Shown here: in pieces, positions 8,795 to 17,214 of the stretch
Layout of the letters: each line of letters starts with the position of its first letter
Numbering within the stretch: position 1 is the stretch's first letter
Assembly: GCA_020628645.1 (NCBI GenBank)
Contig: JAHDES010000012.1
Location: forward strand, 46,194 to 110,193
Length of the DNA stretch: 64,000 nt
Reading direction: 5' to 3'
Source: Saprospiraceae bacterium
GTDB lineage: Bacteria; Bacteroidota; Bacteroidia; Chitinophagales; Saprospiraceae
Notes under the pieces: generated by a model
Databases searched by the model: none
Told to the model about the DNA's origin: nothing
Seen by the model: the letters and a program-made list of their open reading frames with translations, nothing else
Translations under genes and position numbers: made by a program

Positions 8795-8860
8795 AGGTGA
8801 ATTGATTTTAATGAATTACAAAAATAGAGAATGCAAGTTGAAGAAAAGAAGAATATATCA

Positions 8861-9628
8861 TTAAAGGTAGCCTCTTAATTTATACATGATATAACCGACC
8901 CATTCTTTCACTAATATTTCCCAATGATAAAATCCTCTACGATCAGGAATGATTGTGGATTCGGGCATGAAACGCGTCTTTTCACCCATATAATCAACAC
9001 AAAAAGGAGTGAATCGTATTCCAGCTTTCTTGAAACATGCTGCTGTTCTCGGCATATGAAAAGCAGAAGTAATTAATAAACAAGATTGATTTGGAAATTC
9101 TTTAGCTAAAATTGCTTTGGTATATTTCGCATTTTCAAAAGTGTTTCTAGAAAGCGATTCTACTATAATCACCGAATCTGGAATACCTAATCGCATTAAA
9201 AATTGTTTGGCTTCTAATGCTTCAGAGGGTTCTTGACCATATAAATATCCTGATCCTCCTGTTAATAAAATACGTTCTATTTTGTTAGCGAAAAATAATT
9301 CTGTGGTTTGTGTAAGACGATTGGCTCTTGGATTAAAATGATGTCGATCTTCTTGCGGTTCAATAAAAAAATTAGAATAACCACCTGCCAAAATTCCAAT
9401 ATCATATTGATTTAAATTTGAAATTAAAACAGGATCAGGTTCCCAAAGTCGAATCACTTGATTAAAAATAAAATGATTACTAAAAAATAAAAATAAACCA
9501 ACTGTCCAAATTAAGCAGTTCCGTTTTCGTTTTGGTTTTTTAGAAAAGAGGGCAGCTAACAATAATAGGAATACCCAATTGATGGGTTGAATTAAAAAAT
9601 ATAGTATTTTAGAAAGGATATAAAACAT
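8861..9628 (-). CDS. DUF218 (YdcF/ElyC/SanA-like) membrane protein
   Basis: The product has 255 residues. Two N-terminal transmembrane helices (about 7-28 and 37-57) precede a DUF218 domain with the hallmark segments GILAGG (about 85), ILLTGGSG (about 120), ESLSRNTFENA (about 157) and ITSAFHMPRT (about 186). Family members such as ElyC and SanA of enterobacteria are tied to envelope integrity and lipid-carrier metabolism, but the biochemical activity is not settled. It is followed 13 bases upstream in the genome by the rhomboid gene on the same strand, so the two may be co-transcribed. Confidence 0.8.
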   Translation of the reverse strand: MFYILSKILYFLIQPINWVFLLLLAALFSKKPKRKRNCLIWTVGLFLFFSNHFIFNQVIRLWEPDPVLISNLNQYDIGILAGGYSNFFIEPQEDRHHFNPRANRLTQTTELFFANKIERILLTGGSGYLYGQEPSEALEAKQFLMRLGIPDSVIIVESLSRNTFENAKYTKAILAKEFPNQSCLLITSAFHMPRTAACFKKAGIRFTPFCVDYMGEKTRFMPESTIIPDRRGFYHWEILVKEWVGYIMYKLRGYL

Positions 9629-9640
9629 TCTCTATTCAAA

Positions 9641-10282
9641 TTAAAAATTAGGAATAGAAGGGCCTTCCATTAGGCGATCTAATAATCCGGGTAAGACATC
9701 AGCTCTAAAAATAGCAATTAGTGCAAGCGTAAAGACAAATCCAAAAACAGCTCCCCAGAAATGAGCATCATGTCCAATATTGTCTAAATTTCGTTTGCTC
9801 ATATAGGAAGAATACCACAAATAACCTATTCCAAATAAAACAGCAGGTAGGGGAGGAAAGATAAACCATTCCCAAGGTAGAAAAATGATAAAAGTAAATA
9901 CAATGGCAGAAGTACCACCAGATGCACCTAATGCAGCATAACTATAATTGTTTTGGTGTTTGATATAAGAAGGTAAATTGGCAATAACAATCGCACCTAA
10001 ATACAGCAAGAGAAAATAAACCCGACCCATTGCTTCCCCAAATAAAGCTAAATAGGTGCGTTCTGCAAATTCACCAAAAATATACAAGACATACATATTA
10101 ATCCCCAAATGCGCCCAATCTGCATGAACAAACCCACTAGTTATAAATCGAGAAAAAGTATTATTTCGAGCGACATCTGTAGGAATAAACATCAGTTTTT
10201 GTTTGATATCCATCCGCTCAAAAGCTTGATAGGAGATTAAAACAGTAATAATGATAATTATTATGGTCAGTGAAATTGACAT
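9641..10282 (-). CDS. rhomboid family intramembrane serine protease
   Basis: This 213-residue, six-helix membrane protein carries the rhomboid signature. The His/Asn motif is HADWAHLGINMYVLYIFG (about 53-70), the nucleophile Ser121 lies in GASGGTSA, and the base His174 lies in GHDAHFWGAVFG. It would cleave transmembrane segments of client proteins within the lipid bilayer. There is no extra cytoplasmic domain, so it is the minimal form. It lies between a DUF218 gene and a TrmH-type methyltransferase, all on the minus strand with gaps of 10-13 bp, suggesting an operon read from about 11050 leftward. Clients cannot be guessed from the sequence. Confidence 0.88.
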   Translation of the reverse strand: MSISLTIIIIIITVLISYQAFERMDIKQKLMFIPTDVARNNTFSRFITSGFVHADWAHLGINMYVLYIFGEFAERTYLALFGEAMGRVYFLLLYLGAIVIANLPSYIKHQNNYSYAALGASGGTSAIVFTFIIFLPWEWFIFPPLPAVLFGIGYLWYSSYMSKRNLDNIGHDAHFWGAVFGFVFTLALIAIFRADVLPGLLDRLMEGPSIPNF

Positions 10283-10292
10283 ATCTTTTAGT

Positions 10293-11048
10293 TTAAAGTG
10301 ATTTGATGTGTGCGCAAATTATTCCAGTAGCTACTGCTGCATTTAGAGATTCTGCTCCTCCCTTTGCATAGCGTGGGATGCTAATTTGATGCGTAATCAG
10401 TTTTTTAATATTTATTGAAATTCCTTGACTTTCATTTCCAATGACCAATAATCCAGCTTTTGGAAAATTAGTGGTATAAATAGAAGTAGCATCGAGTACA
10501 GCCCCTAAGATAGAAAGATTGGGTAAGCTTGTTGTAATTTTTTCCAATTCTTCATTCATGCAATGTACTCGATGAAAAGCCCCCATAGAAGATTGTATCA
10601 CTTTGGGATTATACACCTCTACACAAGTGGGAGAACAAATCACATTTGGAATACCAAACCAATCCGCTATTCGAAGTATCGTGCCTAAATTCCCAGGATC
10701 TTGAATATTATCTAAATATAAGTTGTAAGATTTTTCTATGGAAGAGAAATTTATTATTGAATCAGCTTGTTTTACAACTGCTAGAACTTGATTGGGTGTT
10801 TTTAAATTAGAAAGTTGTTTTAATTCTTTTTCATTGACTGGGATTAACGTTTCTTTAACCAACACTGACTGCGGTTTATACGTTTCAATCCAAGAAGGTA
10901 TGGCACAAATACATTCAATTTCCAATTTTCCCACCTGCAGTAATTCGTCTACCATTTTTACGCCTTCAACAATAAAGGCATTATTTCGTTGACGATACTT
11001 TTTTAATCGTAAGGATTGTATATATTTAAGCTTATTTTTAGATAGCAC
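10293..11048 (-). CDS. TrmH/SpoU family RNA 2'-O-methyltransferase
   Basis: This 251-residue SPOUT methyltransferase has an N-terminal substrate-binding domain (KYIQSLRLKKYRQRNNAFIVEG at about 8-30, the SpoU-substrate-binding type). Its knotted C-terminal domain carries motif 1 LDNIQDPGNLGTILRIADW, motif 2 LLVIGNESQGIS and motif 3 ISIPRYAKGGAESLNAAVA. It would transfer a methyl group from S-adenosylmethionine to a ribose in rRNA or tRNA; the exact site cannot be assigned. It is divergent from the TamL-like gene with only 32 bp between the start codons, so the two promoters overlap or lie inside the opposite gene. Confidence 0.88.
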   Translation of the reverse strand: MLSKNKLKYIQSLRLKKYRQRNNAFIVEGVKMVDELLQVGKLEIECICAIPSWIETYKPQSVLVKETLIPVNEKELKQLSNLKTPNQVLAVVKQADSIINFSSIEKSYNLYLDNIQDPGNLGTILRIADWFGIPNVICSPTCVEVYNPKVIQSSMGAFHRVHCMNEELEKITTSLPNLSILGAVLDATSIYTTNFPKAGLLVIGNESQGISINIKKLITHQISIPRYAKGGAESLNAAVATGIICAHIKSL

Positions 11049-11080
11049 GTTTTCTGTATGTTCTAGTTGTAATTTTATTC

Positions 11081-13477
11081 ATGGAGAACAAATACGACAA
11101 AATTAAGGGTAAAGATAATTTAATCTTATGGGTACTAGGTAGTATCTGTATTTTTTTATTGACGAATTGTGGGATAAAAAAGGAATTGAACTATGGGGAT
11201 TATCACGTGACAAAAAATAAAATCGTGTTTGATAAATCTAATCAAAAAGTAGAAGATCGAGCAACGATATATTATGGTTTACAAACCTTATATCAACAAA
11301 AAAAGAAAACAAAAATTGGTTTATGGGCATATTACAAAACCAATGAACCTACAGATACTTCTGGTTTCCAAAATTTTTTAAGAAAAAGAGTTGCTGAAAA
11401 ACCTTCTCTATTTGATGAAAATGCAATGATCTCTACTGCAAATTCAATGGAAAATTATTTGGAGAAAAAAGGATACTCTCAAGCGAAAGTTATTCCTAAA
11501 GAAATATTGCTCCCCAAAAAAAAGAAAGCAGAAGTTACCTACACAATTAAATTAGGAAAACAATATTTGATTGACACAATAGAATACATCTCAATTGATA
11601 CGACTATTGCCGATAGGATAGAACGATTGGAAGCAAGCAGTTTACTACGTCGAGGAGATCCTATAGATGCTGCTGTTTATAACCAAGAAGTTTTGCGAAT
11701 TACAGATTCATTGCGAAATGATGGATATGCCTATTTCTTTGCCAATTATATTGAACATTTAAAAGCAGATAGTATTAGCAGCCCAAATGGGGTGAATTTA
11801 AGTATGCGTATTCGACCCTCGCTTGATGATGAAGTGCATACCCAATATCGAATTGGTAAAGTAGAAATATATCCTCAATATCAACCTACGGATAATTATA
11901 ATCAAGCAAAACGACAATTTATTGATGGCTATGAGATTATCACGATGCATGGTCAATCAGGAATTAATACGGATGTATTACTAGATAATATATTTATTAA
12001 AGAAGGTGAATTGTATCGGCAGGACAATTTTACAAAGACTAACATCCAATTATCGAATTTAGAAATTTATCGTTTTGTAAATATTCGATTTACTAAAGAC
12101 CTTGTAAAAGAAAAAGTCTTAAATGTAAAGATTTCACTTACCCCTCGATACAAACAACAGTATTCTGTAGATCTTGATTTGAATAGATCGGAATTTATAT
12201 CAAGGTTTTGGGGAATAAATAGTAGATTTTCTTGGATAAATCGAAACACGTTTAATGGTGCTCAACAATTGTCATTGAGTTTACAAGCTGGGGTAGAATT
12301 CAATTTTCGAAACATTAGACAAACCCCCAATAATTCATTTAATATATTTCCAAGAATAGATTATACACTACCTGCATTTAAAGATTTTACACGTTCTTTT
12401 TATGTTTTGAGTAAAATAAAATTTGGAAAAGATAAGTATTTATTAAGTCCTACTTTTTATCAAACGTTAAAGGACAATGCTCGTTATCATGTCTCATTGT
12501 CGTATAATTTACAGCGATTCTTCCAATTATTTCAGGATCAAACCTTGAATTTTTCAATGGGGAATAATCTTAGAATAAATTCAAATACTCGTATCCAAAT
12601 AGATCAAATTGGAATGGACGTTTACAATAGTAAAACAGAGCCACTTTTTGATACCTTACTAATGAGTAATCCTACCCAAGAACGTAGCTTTAATGAACCA
12701 CAATTATTTACTGGTCTATTATTTAAACGTTTAGATTACTTTTATAACAGCCCCGAAAATTTTAGAAGAGAATCGTATCGTTTTCGGTTTAATGTAGAAC
12801 AATCAGGAGGTGCTGTTTTATTACTGAACAAAATCATTAATAATGGAGAAACACCTTTTACCTTAGGAGGAGGTAAGTTTTCTCATTACCTCCGTTCGGA
12901 ATTTGAGTTAAGTTATAAACGAAGGTTAGATGATAAACAGTCATTAGCATTTCGGTTTCTCGTAGGGGCAGCTACTCCTATAGGAAAATTAACCACTTCT
13001 GTTCCATTCGTTAAACAATTTGCAGCAGGTGGTCAATTCAGTATGAGGGGCTGGGAATTATGGGAACTTGGGCCAGGATCGTATTATGATCCTGATGTTG
13101 TAGACCCACCTTTTTTCCAAACAGGAGATATGCAAATAGAATTAAATGCTGAATATCGCTTTGATATATTAAAGTCTTTTTATTTGAAAGGTGCTTTATT
13201 TTTAGATGCTGGGAATATTTGGGCATTGAGGGAAGATCTTGATCGACCGGGGGCAAAAATATCCTCTACCTTTTTAAATGAATTTGCTATTGCAGGAGGT
13301 TATGGAATTCGATTTGATTTAGAATATTTCTTAATTCGAGTGGATATGGGGTATAAATTGCGAACACCTTATCAAGTTAATAATGAATATTGGCAGTTTC
13401 AACAATTTCGTACTTGGAATTTTTGGGATTATTTTAGAAATGCAAATTTAAATTTAGCTTTGGGAGTTCCTTTTTAA
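11081..13477 (+). CDS. tamL: TamL-like Omp85 outer-membrane lipoprotein
   Basis: The 798-residue protein starts with a lipoprotein signal: a hydrophobic stretch at about 14-28 leading to lipobox LLTNC. POTRA-like segments fill about residues 50-330, and a 16-strand-type Omp85 beta-barrel follows to the end, which closes in a barrel-like LNLALGVPF with terminal Phe. The conserved loop-6 motif appears as GGQFSMRGWEL. A lipidated TamA homologue is the Bacteroidota TamL arrangement, working with a TamB-like inner-membrane protein in outer-membrane assembly. No tamB gene follows here; instead a 30-codon lipobox-containing frame overlaps the stop codon. BamA is unlikely because of the lipobox and shorter POTRA region. 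Confidence 0.82.
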   Translation: MENKYDKIKGKDNLILWVLGSICIFLLTNCGIKKELNYGDYHVTKNKIVFDKSNQKVEDRATIYYGLQTLYQQKKKTKIGLWAYYKTNEPTDTSGFQNFLRKRVAEKPSLFDENAMISTANSMENYLEKKGYSQAKVIPKEILLPKKKKAEVTYTIKLGKQYLIDTIEYISIDTTIADRIERLEASSLLRRGDPIDAAVYNQEVLRITDSLRNDGYAYFFANYIEHLKADSISSPNGVNLSMRIRPSLDDEVHTQYRIGKVEIYPQYQPTDNYNQAKRQFIDGYEIITMHGQSGINTDVLLDNIFIKEGELYRQDNFTKTNIQLSNLEIYRFVNIRFTKDLVKEKVLNVKISLTPRYKQQYSVDLDLNRSEFISRFWGINSRFSWINRNTFNGAQQLSLSLQAGVEFNFRNIRQTPNNSFNIFPRIDYTLPAFKDFTRSFYVLSKIKFGKDKYLLSPTFYQTLKDNARYHVSLSYNLQRFFQLFQDQTLNFSMGNNLRINSNTRIQIDQIGMDVYNSKTEPLFDTLLMSNPTQERSFNEPQLFTGLLFKRLDYFYNSPENFRRESYRFRFNVEQSGGAVLLLNKIINNGETPFTLGGGKFSHYLRSEFELSYKRRLDDKQSLAFRFLVGAATPIGKLTTSVPFVKQFAAGGQFSMRGWELWELGPGSYYDPDVVDPPFFQTGDMQIELNAEYRFDILKSFYLKGALFLDAGNIWALREDLDRPGAKISSTFLNEFAIAGGYGIRFDLEYFLIRVDMGYKLRTPYQVNNEYWQFQQFRTWNFWDYFRNANLNLALGVPF

Positions 13478-13569
13478 TGTACTATTTTTCTTGCTGCTCT
13501 TCGATACATTTAATTAAGCTACTATTTATTGGACTAATGATAACATTTTCATGTTTAGGATCAAGATAA
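13477..13569 (+). CDS. tiny lipoprotein-signal frame coupled to tamL, possible remnant
   Basis: A 30-codon frame starts at ATG 13477, sharing one base with the tamL stop (TAATG). It reads as a basic/hydrophobic leader ending in a lipobox-like TFSC followed by only LGSR before the stop. This is either the surviving 5' end of a lipoprotein gene that once followed tamL or a very small lipopeptide gene. Composition alone could produce it by chance, so confidence is low. Confidence 0.3.
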   Translation: MYYFSCCSSIHLIKLLFIGLMITFSCLGSR

Positions 13570-13821
13570 AAAAGATAAGAACTAAAGAGGTGGTTGTTTA
13601 CTCATGGGTTGATATTAGTTTACTTGTCTCAATATCTCATAATTTCAATATTACTCGTTATTTTTAGAGTATGCTTGATGATTTTTGCTTTTAGTTTACA
13701 TACAAAGCATTCAGAAATGAGAGAAATGAAAAGCCCAGCCAGCTCGAGGCGATTCTTCATACTTTCGTCAAAACCATTGTTTTCATTTTTATCTCCTCTA
13801 AAGATGCTGTAATATTGTGGC
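13570..13821. other. non-coding or decayed stretch before hemE
   Basis: No frame here looks like a conserved protein. Open frames exist on both strands (13594-13812 plus; 13823-13629 minus, containing a GDKNENNGFDESMKNR segment), but they overlap each other and neither has family features. With the truncated lipobox frame just upstream, the simplest reading is a decayed gene plus the hemE leader. Confidence 0.4.
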
Positions 13822-14850
13822 ATGGAGTTAAAAAATGATTTATTATTAAGAACCGCAAGAGGAGAACAAGTCGAACGACCACCTGTGTGGCTCATGCGTC
13901 AAGCAGGTAGAATCTTACCTCAATATCGAGCGATACGATCTAGTTTATCAGGTTTTAAAGAATTGGTGGAGACCCCAGCTTTGGCGGCAGAAGTGACCAT
14001 TCAACCCGTCGATGAATTGGATGTAGATGCAGCCATTATCTTTTCTGATATTTTGGTGATTCCAGAAGCAATGGGTTTACCTTACGAATTAGTAGAGAAA
14101 AAAGGGCCTTTATTTCCAAAGACAATTCAAAATCTACAGGATGTACAAGCATTGCAATCGGGAGAGAATGCAGCGGCTGAATTGCAATACGTTTTTGATG
14201 CGTTAAAATTAACGAAAGAGGGTTTAAATGGACGTGTTCCTTTGATTGGTTTTTCGGGTGCGCCTTGGACGATTTTATCGTATATGGTGGAAGGTTCAGG
14301 AAGTAAAACGTTTTCTAAAGCCAAGAAATTTCTATACACGCAACCACAAGCGGCCCATTTATTATTGCAGAAAATCACGGATACGACAATTGCTTATTTA
14401 AAGCAAAAAATCAAGCATGGAGCAGATTTGATTCAAGTGTTTGATTCGTGGGCAGGAATTTTAACACCAGCGCAATATCGCGTTTTTGCCTTGCCTTATA
14501 TTCAACAAATTTGTGAAGCGATTGATGAGGTGCCGATTACGGTATTTGCAAAAGGGGCATGGTTTATTTTGGATGATTTGAAAGATGTTTCTTGTCAAAC
14601 GATTGGTTTAGATTGGAATATGAATGCAGCTTTGCTTCGTCAGCAAATGGGAATAAACAAGGTCTTTCAAGGAAATCTTGATCCCTGTCAATTGTACGCG
14701 CCTATCAAAGAGATTGAGCAAGCAGCATTGGATATGATTACTAATTTTGGTCGAAAACACATTGCGAATCTCGGACATGGTGTTTATCCAGATACGCCTT
14801 TAGATGGGGTAAAAGCATTTGTGAATACCGTCAAGAATTATTCTTATTAA
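13822..14850 (+). CDS. hemE: uroporphyrinogen decarboxylase
   Basis: The 342-residue enzyme converts uroporphyrinogen III to coproporphyrinogen III in haem biosynthesis by four decarboxylations in the cytoplasm. The family signature near the N-terminus is [18 protein letters not shown] (about 19-36). The catalytic Asp is in [16 protein letters not shown], and [16 protein letters not shown] and [13 protein letters not shown] are the other conserved substrate-pocket segments. The C-terminal [11 protein letters not shown] segment is also typical. Length matches the family. It stands alone, without neighbouring haem genes in the window, and is followed 56 bp later by a flavin oxidoreductase that may be co-transcribed. 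Confidence 0.97.
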   Translation: MELKNDLLLRTARGEQVERPPVWLMRQAGRILPQYRAIRSSLSGFKELVETPALAAEVTIQPVDELDVDAAIIFSDILVIPEAMGLPYELVEKKGPLFPKTIQNLQDVQALQSGENAAAELQYVFDALKLTKEGLNGRVPLIGFSGAPWTILSYMVEGSGSKTFSKAKKFLYTQPQAAHLLLQKITDTTIAYLKQKIKHGADLIQVFDSWAGILTPAQYRVFALPYIQQICEAIDEVPITVFAKGAWFILDDLKDVSCQTIGLDWNMNAALLRQQMGINKVFQGNLDPCQLYAPIKEIEQAALDMITNFGRKHIANLGHGVYPDTPLDGVKAFVNTVKNYSY

Positions 14851-14906
14851 AAAGGTATAACCATAATATTTTGTATCATTGCAACTCACGAACCTAAAAT
14901 TATCAC

Positions 14907-16100
14907 ATGATTAATCAATCCTTTACCTTGCCTTGTGGCGTTACTGTTCCTAATCGTCTTGCGAAATCTGCTCTAAGTGAAGGCATTGCTAAACCCAATG
15001 GAAATCCATCCACGGATTTATTCAATTTGTATGAGCGATGGGGGAAAGGCGGAGCTGGAATTTTGTTTACAGGTAATGTCATGGTAGATAAAGATCATTT
15101 GGTGAATGCCAATGTTATGATTGCTGAAAATGAAGCTTTTTTAGAAGGCTTTACTACTTTAGCACAAAAAGCACAAGCCAATGGTACACATCTCTGGATG
15201 CAAATCAATCATCCAGGACGACAAGCTCCTTTTTATTTGGATAAGGCCCCCGTCAGTGCCTCAGATGTTGGTTTACCTAGTAAAGTTTACCTGAAACCTC
15301 GTCCTTTAACAGAAGAAGAGATTCTGGACTTAATCGAACGCTATGGAAATGCTGCTTTATTAGCTAAAAAAGCAGGGATGAAAGGCGCGCAAATTCATGG
15401 AGCGCATGGTTATTTGGTGAGTCAATTTTTATCTCCTTTGACCAATCTTCGTACCGATAAATGGGGTGGCTCTTTAGAAAATCGAGCGCGATTTGTACTA
15501 GAGATTTATCGCAATATGCGTAAAAAAGTGGGGCTAGATTTTCCTTTAGGGATAAAAATAAATTCAGCAGACTTCCAACGTGGTGCATTTACAGAAGAAG
15601 AATCAATGCAAGTTATTCAAATGCTTGATGCGGAAGGCATGGACTTAATTGAAGTATCAGGAGGAACATACGAACGCGCTGCAATGGTCGGTACAACGCA
15701 AAAAGAAAGTACCAAGCAGCGAGAGGCGTATTTTATGGATTTTATTGTAAAAGTGCGTCAAAAAATTAAAACGCCTTTGATGTTAACAGGTGGTTTTAGA
15801 ACGCGAAAAACGATCATTTCCGCAATTGAGAATGGAGAATTAGATTTTGTAGGATTAGGTCGCCCATTTTGTTTATTTCCAAATGTCGCTAAAGAACTTA
15901 TTGAAGGCACACGTGAAGAATGTCATGTTCCTGATTTATTAACGGGGGTATTAAAAATAGATCAAACAGGTATGCTACAAACGCCTTGGAATATGTTTCA
16001 ATTAGCGCGAATGGGTAAAGGACTTGATCCAGATCCTAATATGGATATTTGGATGGTTTATGAAAAAATAACGGGCAAAACTCGTCCAGAAGGAGTTTAA
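14907..16100 (+). CDS. NADH:flavin oxidoreductase, old yellow enzyme family
   Basis: This 397-residue TIM-barrel flavoprotein has an FMN-binding and active-site segment QIHGAHGYLVSQFLSPLTN (about 162-180), followed by RTDKWGGSLENRARF, the classic family signature. The N-terminal NRLAKSALSEG, INHPGRQAP, LIEVSGG and VGLGRPF segments also match. It would reduce activated C=C bonds using NAD(P)H. It lacks the 4Fe-4S and second flavin domains of full-length 2,4-dienoyl-CoA reductase, so it is the single-domain type. The substrate cannot be told. It lies downstream of hemE on the same strand. Confidence 0.9.
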   Translation: MINQSFTLPCGVTVPNRLAKSALSEGIAKPNGNPSTDLFNLYERWGKGGAGILFTGNVMVDKDHLVNANVMIAENEAFLEGFTTLAQKAQANGTHLWMQINHPGRQAPFYLDKAPVSASDVGLPSKVYLKPRPLTEEEILDLIERYGNAALLAKKAGMKGAQIHGAHGYLVSQFLSPLTNLRTDKWGGSLENRARFVLEIYRNMRKKVGLDFPLGIKINSADFQRGAFTEEESMQVIQMLDAEGMDLIEVSGGTYERAAMVGTTQKESTKQREAYFMDFIVKVRQKIKTPLMLTGGFRTRKTIISAIENGELDFVGLGRPFCLFPNVAKELIEGTREECHVPDLLTGVLKIDQTGMLQTPWNMFQLARMGKGLDPDPNMDIWMVYEKITGKTRPEGV

Positions 16101-16155
16101 TGCTGTAAATTCAAGTATAAGCACATTTTTTCAATGTAAGATAAAAAAGCATACT

Positions 16156-16380
16156 ATGGACTACATTTATCTGTTAATTGAATTTATATTTTTTGGAATA
16201 GGTGTTTATCTCTATTTATATTCTAGAGGTTTTTTAAAGGCAAAAGACCCTGTCAATCAGAAAAAAATGGATGAATATCGTGCAAAAAATGAAACGTGGA
16301 TGCGTTATGGTGGACTTTTTTTAGCGGCAATATTTTTGTTTAATATTGTTTTGCATATTCGAGATTTAATAGGTGGATGA
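16156..16380 (+). CDS. small two-helix membrane protein, unknown
   Basis: The 74-residue protein has transmembrane helices at about 4-24 and 50-67, separated by a charged loop (KDPVNQKKMDEYRAKNETWMR). Both ends are short. Its stop codon overlaps the start of the next gene as ATGA at 16377-16380, which supports it being a translated gene coupled to the nucleotidyltransferase. I do not recognise the family, and no function is proposed. Confidence 0.7.
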   Translation: MDYIYLLIEFIFFGIGVYLYLYSRGFLKAKDPVNQKKMDEYRAKNETWMRYGGLFLAAIFLFNIVLHIRDLIGG

Positions 16381-17147
16381 TACGAAAAAATCAAGCTATC
16401 GGGGCTTATCTTCCTATTGATGAAAACGGATACATTATCAATTCGTGTTCTTGGGAAAATATACCTTTATCCTTACATGTCCTTTTAGAAAAAGTCATTT
16501 TATTTTACCGAGATCAATTTAAAGAAAAACTACATTCTATCTATATGAGAGGAAGTGTTCCTAGAGGTTTTTATCAAGAAGATTATTCGGATATAGATAC
16601 ATTCGCTTTAGTACTGGAGGAAAATATTCGATGGCAAGCCTTGCCCTTAAAAAACACCCAATTTGAACAATCAAAGCCTCCAATTGAACTAGCAATCAGT
16701 TCTTACTCCACTAATCTAGCACAAGATTACCCTGCGCTCGCCATGCAACTTAAAACACAAGCCTTATGCATTTGGGGAAATAATTTACAGACTTCTTTAC
16801 CTAAATATAGCATTAATTCATCCCTATGTTTTCATTATCGTTGGTGGAAGCAAGATTATAACGATTTTCAAAAAAAAGAACAGCATTCTTTTACTGAAAT
16901 TCAAGCATTTATGAAGTTGATTTTACGAGTAGGAATGGAATTAGTTCTAGTACAAGAGCAGCGATATTCTCCAGATTTATATTATTGTTATCAATCATTT
17001 TCACAACAATATCCTAATTATCAAAAATCAATGGAACAAATATTGTTGTATTATTTAAATCCTCATCTGTTTGAAATGATTAAAATATTGCCCCTTTGTG
17101 AATTTTTGACGATTGCTATCAAAAACACATTTAATCAAGCGAGATAA
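16377..17147 (+). CDS. nucleotidyltransferase-domain protein
   Basis: The 256-residue protein has an N-terminal Pol-beta-type nucleotidyltransferase core: MRGSVPRGFYQEDYSDIDTF (about 59-78) supplies the G-S-x-x-R-G helix and the D-x-D metal-binding pair. The following strand (LELAIS-type, here PPIELAISSY) could carry the third acidic residue. The C-terminal half is helical (WWKQDYNDFQKK onward). The architecture resembles aminoglycoside-nucleotidyltransferase-like and other small-molecule enzymes more than MNT toxins, which are shorter and paired with HEPN genes. The start overlaps the upstream membrane protein. Substrate unknown. Confidence 0.8.
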   Translation: MIRKNQAIGAYLPIDENGYIINSCSWENIPLSLHVLLEKVILFYRDQFKEKLHSIYMRGSVPRGFYQEDYSDIDTFALVLEENIRWQALPLKNTQFEQSKPPIELAISSYSTNLAQDYPALAMQLKTQALCIWGNNLQTSLPKYSINSSLCFHYRWWKQDYNDFQKKEQHSFTEIQAFMKLILRVGMELVLVQEQRYSPDLYYCYQSFSQQYPNYQKSMEQILLYYLNPHLFEMIKILPLCEFLTIAIKNTFNQAR

Positions 17148-17214
17148 AGGTAAGTTCGCATAAATTTTTTTATACTTGCAGCATAAATCTGTTTAGCAAG
17201 TCAATAATCTGAAT

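Noticed and set aside
11081..13477. BamA
   Set aside because: The N-terminal lipobox and shorter POTRA region fit TamL better than BamA.
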